Program-made: the position numbers and the translations under genes
Notes under the pieces: model-generated
Told to the model about the DNA's origin: nothing
Seen by the model: the letters and a program-made list of their open reading frames with translations, nothing else
Databases searched by the model: none
DNA from: Acanthaster planci
Lineage: Eukaryota > Echinodermata > Asteroidea > Valvatida > Acanthasteridae
DNA length: 44,862 bases
Direction: 5' to 3'
Assembly: GCF_001949145.1 (NCBI RefSeq)
Contig: NW_019091400.1
Location: 713,417-758,278, forward strand
Shown: positions 36,801 to 44,862 of the stretch, piece after piece
Numbering within the stretch: the first letter of the stretch is position 1
Layout: each line of letters begins with the position of its first letter

Positions 36801-37319
36801 TCAGCTAAGGTTATCGGCCCGCTGTACGGCGTCGACACGGTGCATAACATCACGCTGACGTTTCGCCATCACGACTTCCCCATCCGCAACAACTGGCTCA
36901 ACTTCCACGACGTCAAGTTCACGGTGAACGAACTAGATGGGCTGCCAGGAGGGCCCAGCACGGTAGTGGTGTTGAACTTCTGGGCACACTTCACCACGAA
37001 CAGCGTGAATTACTTTGCTTCGAGGATGGGGCACATCCAAGCGGCCGTGCGGCGACTGCAGCTGCGCGGACCCAGTCCTAGCCCAGTTTTCTTCAAGTCG
37101 GCCAACACCAGAGCCGACGGGTCCAAGGGATTATTCCTGGCCGACGCCTACGTCCACGAGCTTGATCGGGTCATGCGAACAATATTCAGTGGTATGCCGA
37201 ATGTGACTATTATCGATGCCTGGGACATGACTCTTAGTCACAGATCGGGTTATCGACTACACCCTGTGCGTAGCGTGGTACGAGAAGAAATCAAGATGCT
37301 CCTAAATTTTCTCTGCTGA
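30805..37319 (+). CDS. NXPE-family protein (neurexophilin and PC-esterase domains), 4 exons
   Basis: Exons 30805-31041, 34172-34866, 35590-35657 and 36538-37319 join with GT-AG introns and matching phases into 593 codons plus stop. Residues 1-47 are a cytoplasmic tail, about 48-67 a single hydrophobic signal-anchor (ILMVAVFFAVGSVL), so a type II Golgi/secretory protein is predicted. Residues ~110-230 form the neurexophilin-like domain (LELYIEVRD, GGDLLWPLI, TDHGNGSYTARLTLTWAG). The C-terminal PC-esterase domain has the catalytic block GDSTLRQW (Ser397), NFWAHF (480-485) and DAWDM...LHP (Asp560/Asp563, His575). Several N-glycosylation sequons (NLT, NVT, NGS, NGT, NKS, NIT) support a lumenal location. 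SGNH/PC-esterase relatives act on acyl esters; the substrate of NXPE proteins in this lineage is not known to me. Intron 1 (3.1 kb) contains transposon DNA. The GTG at 36648 is internal, not a start. Confidence 0.9.
31519..31591. repeat. Imperfect palindrome in NXPE intron 1
   Basis: AGAGCTAGGTCTAGGTCT at 31519-31536 faces AGACCTAGCCGTAGCTCT at 31574-31591. It could form a stem of about 15 bp around a 37-base loop. It is located within the ~415-bp segment absent from the right duplication copy. Confidence 0.6.
32353..33137. mobile_element. TIR element with RecQ fragment in NXPE intron 1
   Basis: The left end TAGCCTTTTGTCAAGGCCTT is repeated as its exact reverse complement at the right end (33118-33137), and the inverted similarity continues inward through CTGTGTTTATGTGTAACTGC-type text for about 75 bp. 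The string GTTCAACT occurs one base before the left end (32344-32351) and directly after the right end (33138-33145), consistent with an 8-bp target duplication of hAT-like type. There is no transposase. The interior holds a degenerate RecQ-helicase segment. The left part of a second copy lies at 44644 to the window end. Confidence 0.75.
32500..32812 (-). pseudogene. Degenerate RecQ-type helicase fragment
   Basis: Minus-strand pieces in three frames follow RecQ order. First comes AIKASVVYAGETFSSLPTGY followed by AKS (Walker A region; the usual GKS/GKT lysine is kept but the preceding Gly is Ala), then an ALPFLL-like stretch. Next is SIIVVISPLIALVKNQMKAL (motif Ia), then SFGVDAVFFGD. Two frameshifts and at least two stops separate them, so it is non-functional. 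Only the N-terminal helicase lobe is represented. It is antisense to the host NXPE gene and inside the TIR element, suggesting transposon capture of a helicase exon or a remnant of an element-encoded helicase. Confidence 0.7.
33138..34171. other. Remainder of NXPE intron 1
   Basis: Intron sequence between the TIR element and exon 2. It contains T- and A-rich runs (about 33749-33758, 33880-33897). Exon 2 is preceded by a pyrimidine-rich tract and TACTCAG at 34165-34171. Confidence 0.5.
35941..36030. repeat. Foldback palindrome in NXPE intron 3
   Basis: GTGATCCGTGGAACATTCT at 35957-35975 faces AGAATGATTCATGGATCAC at 35994-36012 across a short loop. The pairing extends outward through AAGCTAGCCT / AGGCTAGTTTT. 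Arms total about 40 bp. It is most likely a small MITE remnant or an intronic hairpin. Confidence 0.7.
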
Positions 37320-37534
37320 AACCTCACAAGTCTACGAGAGAATTAATTCCAAAGTTAGATCACGTGCTATTCAATGGAACGGCGAACAAGCAGCTGGTGA
37401 AATCTCAAATTTTGCTAATGATGCACCAGGCATCGCGCAATATTGACAGAAATCGAACATGTATTTTCATCCGAATTAGGGTGTTAATAGGCCGCAGTTA
37501 TTTAGTTTGAAAATTCGGGCGGTTCAAAATAGCG

Positions 37535-37660
37535 CCTCCAAGAGTTCGCAACGCGTTGGCCAATCACAAAGCCCGAAATTTGTCAACCCAATGTGCGTTT
37601 GGAAAGGTTAGACAGATTTCGGACGTTATGATTGGCCAATGCGTGGCAAACTCTTGAAGG
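37535..37660. repeat. Foldback element 3' of the NXPE-like gene
   Basis: A 50-bp left arm (37535-37584) and a right arm (37611-37660) are reverse complements with about eight mismatches. Both contain the self-complementary TTGGCCAAT. Loop of 26 bases. It lies about 215 bp beyond the stop codon, so it could be in the 3' UTR; an ATTAAA (37702-37707) follows. Confidence 0.8.
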
Positions 37661-38180
37661 AACACTGTTGTGAATCATCCGTATTGTCATGTAGTTTACC
37701 AATTAAAAAGCTCATCATCTGTCCGTCCAGTGGTCACGCCGGCGAGCGGTCTAGCCTTAGAAGGCCGGTGACACCGATCTGTTTTCGCGGAGGTTTACCG
37801 CCTACCAGCAGCATAACAGCATCTACGAACGGGGACAATAACGAGGGGACAGATACAATTGAGACAGGACCATACTTCTTTATTCCCAAAGCAAACACCT
37901 TAACAAAGGCGATTCGCCTACAATCACCTTCACAAAGGCGCTTCACCTACAAGCACCTTCACCGTCGCTTCACCTGCATTACAATTATTATCGGCAACAC
38001 ACCAAAGTTACTTAAGAAATTACAATGAGTGTGAATTACCGATTCTTTTAAGATTCAAAATGGACAATCATAAAAATTGACTAATTGGCTCTGTCATTAG
38101 CGATCAATACGGTAATTTATGTGTCAATTATTTACATTACGATGCAAAACTCACACTCGAGTGCAGGGCTTCTTTCCAGT

Positions 38181-38245
38181 GCTTAATATAAGTTCTTAAT
38201 ATAAGTGCTTAATATAAGTTCTTAATATAAGTGCTAAATATAAGT
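38181..38245. repeat. Short tandem repeat, 13-bp unit
   Basis: Five copies of (G/T)CTTAATATAAGT alternating in the first base. The surrounding 37,720-38,960 holds no recognised gene. Confidence 0.85.
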
Positions 38246-38969
38246 TCTCAGAAATACTGGTCTGTGTAACCAACTAATGTGAAGAACAAGGGGACCAGTT
38301 ACAATTTAATCCTTCACGTTTGGGGGGTTCGATAATTTGGTTTCAGGCTGACTGGTTCAGGGCAAAATTAGCATTATATCTGTTTGGTTCATGAAATTTT
38401 GTGCTTTGTGTTTCTCTTTTGTAAATGTTGATTTAGTAAACCAGTCCAGATAAAATGTTAAAGTCGACACGTTTCACAAATGCAATGAACTGTAACAAGC
38501 TATATTCAGTTGCCGTGTTTCTGGTTAATATTGCAAAGCATGCAAAAACCTGGAGTTATTTGTTACATGCTGCAAAAAATAATGACACAAGGCATGAGAG
38601 ACACTGTGATTCTCTCATCGACTATATTATATATTTATGTAACAAATCATATGGAACTTTTCATGTCAATTCCTCAATTGGAATTAACAAAATGCTTTTT
38701 ATTACTTAACGCATTGACTCACCTGCAGTATTTTGCCTCAGGATTTAAGGGGAAAACTATGAGACTTTAAAAAAAAGTGACTTTGTAAACTCCCTAAACG
38801 TGAGCCAAGATCTTTTTAAAGTAAGTCTGACTTTTTTTTTACCCAAAGCACCGCTGTTTGTTGGTGTACATTTCCCCTCAGATTTTTTATGCACTGCAGT
38901 GCTGGTACTCCGCATCATTGAACCAGGAGCTGTTCTTCAGCATTTACTGTATTCACATTTAGTCTATAT

Positions 38970-39195
38970 TCTTCCCTAATGTCATTAAAAGTCATCGATG
39001 TCCTTAAACTGATTATGAAACAACTCTGATATTAGGTGTACTTCCTTTACTAACGTCATTTAAAAGTCAATGATTTCCTTTGAAATGATTAATTAATCAA
39101 GAAACAACTCTGATATTTGGTCTACTTCGTTTACTAATGTCATTTCAAGTCACTGATGTCCTGTAAATGATTAAGATACAACTCTGATACTATTA
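38970..39195. repeat. Tandem repeat, ~80-bp unit
   Basis: Nearly three copies of a unit with the phrases CTAATGTCATT, AAGTCA(A/C)TGAT and GAAACAACTCTGATAT, separated by small indels. Flanking DNA to 40,580 has no recognised gene; the frames there are short and AT-driven. Confidence 0.7.
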
Positions 39196-40613
39196 GTTCT
39201 GCACTGTGTAATTTACCTACACATGTATGGCTTAAAATTAAACTGAAGACATAATATCTTGAAATGGCCAGTAAAAGTCAAACATTAAGACAGAGGTCTT
39301 ACTTATCTTATTAAGTAGTCTTTTGGTAATGTAAGAGACTGTGCCTTAGCATGGGCGACCTCACGGTTTTAATTCTAAACATGAATATGCATATCGTGTA
39401 GCTGATCTAGAAATCAGCGTCTACACTGCATCTGGGTTATTTGCGTGTTTGTGGTCAAGTAATTGTTGATTGATGACCTTTGTGCGTCCCACGCGTAAGG
39501 ATTGTACTTAGTAGACATCCACCAGGAAAATAGGTTCAAAGATTATTTTAGACAACTGACTGAATGCATCAAATGTATTTTAATGTACAATTATCATAAC
39601 CCCTTGTATTATGTGATTTTAGGTGACGTGTTAATTGAAGCTCGGGTTACTTGTACGATAATTTACTTGGTAAGTAACTCTTTGAGTATGAATACAAACA
39701 AGACAGTATAGGAAACTGTCCAAGTCTTTCACTGAGCTGGCCGTGGAGTTTAAGTTTTAGAGGGACACGGAGAGCACGGGTAGGCTATATTTTGATGTTA
39801 GTAGCACCCATCGCTACGTCTGTGTAGGCATAGTCCCATGGCGAATTTGTAGTACAGTCTCATTGATCTCCATTATATAGCGTGCGTTCGATTAGCTTAG
39901 CCTTAACACTTCAATTCATTCATTTCCTCGGGTCTGGAGTAACCTGCCAACCGTTGTCAAAGATACCCTCACTTTGGATCCATTTAAGCATTTCAATACC
40001 TATTTGTGTGACCTCTTTTAGGGTATTTAAGTGACATCCTTTTTACCTCTTGCCATAATCTTATCAATATTGATTTTATTGTATTTTTAAGCTATTATCC
40101 TTCCTATTTATAGTTCTATTATTCTTCATACATCGTTTCAATTTTGACATTTTATTGAGATTTCCTTCGATATATCCTTGAGAAATGCAATTAACATCTA
40201 TAACTCAAACGGACCTTTTTTTCAATTTCACCATTCTTTTCCTTATGCAATATCCCAATTTTTAGGCCACCTATTAGGGATTCTAGTCTCATCGTATTAA
40301 TGGTTTTGTTTTTCTATACTTATACTACTTTCTTTTTTTCCCCCCAGTGATTCTCTTGCCATTATAGTTTTCTACCTTTATTGTTTTTTGTTCCAACTTT
40401 AAGGATGGATTAATTGGCTTTGGAGCTACAGTGGTTTATTTTCACTTTTATTGATCCTGGCTACCTTAAAGGGGGTTCTTTTGGTTTGTTGTTTGATTTT
40501 TTAATATACATGTTCTAGTTTATATAACGGGTTTTGCCCTTACCCAACGTATATATTAATAAACACTGTAAGCTCAGTGCTTGTCCGAAAGCTTGCGAAA
40601 AAAGTCACAAGCT

Positions 40614-40686
40614 TACTTGGGTGGGACTCGAACCCACGACCTTCTGCTTACTAGTGCAGACGTCTTAACCACTCGACCACCGAGCT
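40614..40686 (-). repeat. tRNA-like sequence (SINE head or tRNA pseudogene)
   Basis: On the minus strand TGGTCGAGTGG fits a pol III A box and GGTTCGAGTCC a B box, with a perfect GTGGG/CCCAC T-stem and a TCTGC/GCAGA anticodon stem. The loop has eight bases rather than seven and the acceptor stem is poorly paired, so this is not a standard functional tRNA; an AGT (Thr) anticodon reading would need an extra loop base. A SINE head derived from a tRNA is the best reading. The downstream body of the SINE is not delimited. Confidence 0.7.
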
Positions 40687-40738
40687 TGCCGGGGTCGGTT
40701 GGCCGGTCCGAGTCAAGTGAAGCAGCCGGTACCGCGAA

Positions 40739-40804
40739 CTATTTTCAAGATGTATTAATGTAAATTAACATCTCCCCAACGTGAAAAATACATCTTGAAA
40801 ATAG
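40739..40804. repeat. Perfect 17-bp inverted repeat next to the tRNA-like sequence
   Basis: CTATTTTCAAGATGTAT at 40739-40755 is exactly complementary to 40788-40804, with a 32-base spacer. It may be the terminus of a small element or a structural hairpin. Confidence 0.8.
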
Positions 40805-41049
40805 AAGGATATTGCTGATTGGATAATAATTCATTTGCAAGTGAAAAAGAAGGGTTTTGATTGATCAGAAGTTTTTACACAGATCAGCGGGGAGTATGAA
40901 CGAGTACATGTAGGTGCAAAAGTATGCTTTCATATGAGTGAAAGGATTGTGTTATGCATGTATGAAGAATTTTAGAGCAGAAAATCGGAAAATCGGTTGA
41001 GAAAAATCAGACATTCCCTATACAAACCTAGGGGACATTCCCTGCAATA

Positions 41050-42620
41050 GCACTCTGGTGGGCACACTTTGTGGATGAGAGCCTGATGATGTTTGCAGAT
41101 CTCAACCTTTATCTTGTCTGAAGCATCTGTTAACGTTTTTAATTTACCTCGTCACCGCTGTGGACTTGCAGGTTTGTTGAAACTGTTACTGATTTTATGA
41201 GGTACTTTAAAGCGAAGTAACTTGTTATGAAGATGGTTGCATAGGCGTATATTGATGTGAATGTGGTGTTTGCTAATTGTTAAGTGCTGTAGTCACATGA
41301 GGGCGTTATTCATGTTGTCCATGAATCGCTCGGTACGTTGCCGTGTAGTAATCTTGGTGTTTTGGACATGCTATGCGGACAAGAGAGATAGTGCCAGGTT
41401 TAATAATGCATTCATTTATAAAATGATAATGGCTTGCTTGTGAGTTACAGATAAATGTAAATGGGTAGATATTTAATAGTCCAGATCGATTAATAGAGGG
41501 ATTAAGTTGCAATCAGTTAAGCTCCAGTGCCCATGAATATACGTGTAAAGTGGTCGTTCGCGCCACAACCTCGGATTCCTTCCAAAACTTTTGGACAACT
41601 TTGTAGTCGTCAGGTTCAGGGCCTGGAATGATCCTGTGGATTTGCTGAATTGTACCAGCAGGGTTTGGGGCCCTAGGCTAGGGGCAGATTGGCTATATCG
41701 ACTTGTGAGTTACATGTATATAGCGAGTTATATAATGGCTAATATAAGGTCATACAAGTGGCTGTATGTAGTAGGGTGCAAGTTAAATGTCAAATTTGCA
41801 ATATGGTGTGCACGTACGTGTACCCCAACCTTTGTTATCGTACATGTACAATATATTATGCATGACCTTGGAAATCCACAGCATGTACATGTTACATCGT
41901 AAGTTACATGTACAACCAGCAATACTCTTCATTGATCATGGAAATTGGTATTTAATTTAATTTATAGAACCAAAGATTCGTGTTTGTTTAAAATAATAAT
42001 TTTGTACTGGCAGGTCTTTTCATGAGCAAAGTGGAGATCTCCAATAAACCAAAATTTGAGAGTGACACAGGAACCCCAAAATTTGGCCTCACCGCCTCAC
42101 TTTCTCTCGTCACCGGGAATTACACTACATGAAAATCACGGCACCGGGGATGAAGTGATACTTTTAGCGCTGCTTGGCTAATAGATAAACGAAAGAGAAA
42201 TTGACCGTAATCGGTGTTTTCATGGTCAAACTGTGTATAGATACGTTAGTGCTAGGAGCCAGACTATTCGCTGCTGCTGCTGCTGGCAACTCCACATCTA
42301 GAGCCACAGGAAAGCTGAAACGAACGGGTGAGTCTCAGTTTGAATTTTATCATTTTCCCCCTTTTGACAGCGCGACATGCCCGTATAGGCTGGAGTACGT
42401 AGGGCTTCACCGGGGCGCTTCGGTAGTGCCGTAGCCACGGGGGCCTGGAGAACACGTGCCCCCATAAATTCATGTTCCCCCAGGTGCCCCCCCCCCAAAA
42501 AAAAACCGAATGAATGGAGATTGAATAAGGCTAACAAAGCTTGCCCCCAAAAGCACACCGCTGAAAGTTGGTGCCCCCCATAAGATGCTGGAGCGCCCCT
42601 TGTGCCCCCACACTAGTAAA
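41050..42620 (+). repeat. Dispersed repeat, arm B of the inverted pair
   Basis: Reverse-orientation match to 22300-23635. About 870 bp (roughly 41262-42132) interrupt the match and are absent from arm A, with ATGTGAA / ACATGAA-like text at the two edges. The right end continues through G/C-rich text to CTAGCTACGCCACTG at about 42623. No transposase or RT is visible. Confidence 0.7.
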
Positions 42621-42639
42621 ATCCTAGCTACGCCACTGC

Positions 42640-43490
42640 GCTTCAGTAGAAGAAAAACGGAATGTGTGCAACCGTCATCGTTTGTATCAACGGAGCATAT
42701 AGCAAATTACAGTTGGATGAATGTGTTATTGTGTACATACAAGTTCTGAATTGTAACTTAGGTCAGGAACCGCTCCTGATTAGTCCTTGGTAATCATGAG
42801 TTGCTCAAATTTGCTCTGAAAATTGGGGTATGGGGACTTGTGGTGGGATGACTTGCGCGGCCTAACCGTGACATGAAAACCATTTTTAAGCTCTAACCAT
42901 GCAATGGAAATATAAAGGTGTGTTATAGCAACTGCATTAATTCTGAAAACTTTAGCTTTGAGATTCCAGTTAGACCTATCCCTTGTATTTAATTCCATCA
43001 AAGTTATCGAAAACAAGGAAGTATCAATATACAGCAATCATTGCAAAAACTTTAATAATTGCTATAAAACAATGAAGTCCTAACTAAAACTAATTAATAG
43101 AAATACAGCATAATCATGGCTAGCAAACTCTGGTATTTTTGTACATTTCGTTTTCCAACGTTTCACTACTAAACCTCAAAAAGAGTAAACGTCACACAAA
43201 TTTAAATAACATTGATTCCCTGAGAGCAAACACCAGCTTCCCGACAGGACTTGGAGTATTGGACCTAAGCACTATTTTCAAAGGGATTTTAGTCAGCTGG
43301 TAGCCTTGGATTTCTCACAGTTGGTGGGGAAAACATAAAAGATTTGCTGACAAAAGTTTGTGTAAAAATTTCATCCTAGTGAGAAATGGAAACATCCTTT
43401 GAGTTAAGCCTGAAAGGCCGCGACGGGTTGTGTCCAGCACTGGTGGACGGAAAATGATGCAACAAAAACGACTTGCCTCATAATTATGCA
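42640..43490. other. Non-coding stretch before the second NXPE copy
   Basis: No recognised gene. The duplicated NXPE segment begins abruptly at about 43491. Confidence 0.45.
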
Positions 43491-44862
43491 TTATATTGTC
43501 GTCACGCTGCCTGAATTTAATGTTTCTGGCAATCAAACATCACTGCAAAATAAAGTGCAGAACTTTTTAAGTGTTGAAACCAGTCTCCATTAACCTGTCG
43601 ATAGTGACATGAACCAATCTGCCTACGTCCATTAGCCTGGGGGTCTTGGAACTTTGAAGGACACGAAGATGAAACATCCTCTACTTTCCCATTGGAGAGG
43701 GAAAACGGGGGCATCGGCGCTTACGGGCGGTGACACACACAGTGTGGACAGATGGAGTCATCAGCCGCTGTGTAGTGGATTTTATCGGCAATCGGTACGC
43801 GCAATCCTGATGGTCGCAGTTTTCTTTGTAGTGGGCTCGGTGTTGATCATGATGAGCCATCCTGGGTACTTCAAGGAGAGCATTGTAAAGGTAGAAAACA
43901 AGTGTTTTGTATTCGTGCTTAGTAAATGTAAATAAAAACTTTCCTGCACCAAGTTGGCAGGATTTTTCCTGTTTGAAAATGTACAAATCGCATCCTTCTT
44001 CAGCAATAGAACCAGCATGCACCAATGGCATATCATGTGCATCTATTGGCACTGTTGTGCAAAATAGATCTGTAAGTGAAAGGAAAATAAACTGTTCGTT
44101 TTTAAGGCATTGAGACCAGCTACCATCCTAAACAAACTTGTTGGGACACGTGTCAATAGCCATACCCTTTCCAGGTCCCCCACTCTTCCGGTCAATGTTG
44201 TCATGTCGAGCTGGAGCGCAGATTGCGCATTGAGATCCAACATTGAGAGGGGGCCAGGGGGTGGAGGGCCCGACAAGATTTGGCCAGGATTGTCTGAACT
44301 GGTTCATAGTTGTGAGTGTGGGTTTGCGTGTGCGTTCCGACGTTGTTCTTGGAAAGCATAAAATGACAGCCACCGGTTGAATAGAAGATATTTTTGCACA
44401 AATTGTACAAGTAATGAAGATAAATATCAATATTGTATTGTATGTGTAAAATCACAACCGTTTTGGAGGTGTTCATCGTACACGACGCACCATGACATTT
44501 CGGCACATAACTGTCCAAAATTCATGCGTTTCTGAATTTGAAAGGCCCGTTCTGGTACCGAAACAACTAACAATTCTGTGGGATTTTTGTTTTTTCGTCA
44601 TTCCATAATTGACTTGAAAAATGCAACAATGATCCACCAATAGTAGCCTTTTGTCAAGGCCTTCGTGGCTGAGTGTGTGTGTAACTGCAAAGCCGAGTGG
44701 CGCAGCCACGAGGCCTTTTCCAACTTGATTTTGAGGGGGTTTTTGGTGAATTATTCATAAGCTTTTTCCACTATGCATTATTCATAAATTTCATGTAAAT
44801 ATTTGAAGCAGAAAGTCTCCGAAATAAACGGCATCACCTCCAAAACTTACGCACTGTTCTCT
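43491..44862 (+). repeat. Segmental duplication, right copy (continues past window)
   Basis: Collinear with 30580-32567, reaching the window end. It carries NXPE exon 1, its donor and intron 1 sequence, and the left TIR (44644) plus the first ~60 bp of the RecQ-like fragment of the TIR element (44805-44862). Confidence 0.9.
43669..43890 (+). CDS. First coding exon of a second NXPE-like gene (partial)
   Basis: The exon encodes a cytoplasmic tail and signal-anchor nearly identical to that of the complete NXPE-like gene (SVRAILMVAVFFVVGSVL) and ends at the same AAG|GTAGAA donor in phase 0; 74 codons. The codon matching the left copy's first ATG is TTG here (43654) because about 62 bp are missing; the first available ATG is at 43669, corresponding to Met6 of the left copy. 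The later exons would lie beyond 44862, so I cannot tell whether this is a working gene or an isolated duplicated exon. Confidence 0.75.

Noticed and set aside
38181-39195. Tandem repeats as a CRISPR-like array
   Set aside because: Units are directly adjacent without unique spacers and the genome is animal.
44110-44361. Frame conserved between 31654-31953 and 44110-44361 as a possible exon
   Set aside because: All frames are conserved because the DNA is duplicated; the peptide is Gly/Ser/Arg low-complexity in one part and has no domain signature.

Overview
This window is animal nuclear DNA. It has spliced genes with GT/AG introns, long introns, and many dispersed transposable-element remnants. 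There is no bacterial-style gene packing. The combination of tandem gamma-butyrobetaine dioxygenase-like (BBOX-like) genes, tandem NXPE-family genes, Penelope-like and Gypsy-like debris and a tRNA-headed SINE best fits an invertebrate deuterostome (cephalochordate or echinoderm). That assignment is inference; no single sequence here fixes the species.

Left third (1-19,150, minus strand). Two tandem BBOX-like 2-oxoglutarate/Fe(II) dioxygenase genes. Copy 2 is complete: five exons joined at 18145-18965, 17852-17957, 17109-17311, 15201-15367 and 13173-13339 give 487 codons plus stop, with consistent splice phases and all predicted zinc and iron ligands. Copy 1 shows only exons 1 and 2 (2032-2843, 1760-1865); the rest must lie left of the window or be lost. 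The two copies share exon sizes, phases and a conserved upstream block. Between them lie a nested inverted-repeat structure around a GIY-YIG (Penelope-like) fragment, a decayed Gypsy-like gag/protease remnant with an LTR-like TATA box, and a repeat flanked by nearly identical 127-bp direct repeats.

Middle (19,150-30,500). Mostly non-coding and repeat-rich, with a 312-base assembly gap (21101-21412), minisatellites, and one arm of a dispersed repeat whose inverted copy sits at 41.05-42.6 kb. A TATA box followed by candidate exons at 25,805-26,311 may be the 5' end of an unrecognised gene.

Right third (30,500-44,862, plus strand). A complete four-exon NXPE-like gene (30805-31041, 34172-34866, 35590-35657, 36538-37319; 593 aa) encodes a type II membrane protein with a neurexophilin-like domain and a PC-esterase domain. 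The first coding exon and part of intron 1 are duplicated at 43491-44862, beginning a second NXPE-like gene that runs off the window. Intron 1 carries a terminal-inverted-repeat element holding a degenerate antisense RecQ-helicase fragment; the duplicate carries the same element.

The two gene families appear to work separately: predicted carnitine biosynthesis for BBOX, and predicted lumenal Golgi/secretory acyl-ester or glycan modification for NXPE. What they share is local tandem duplication in a transposon-rich region.
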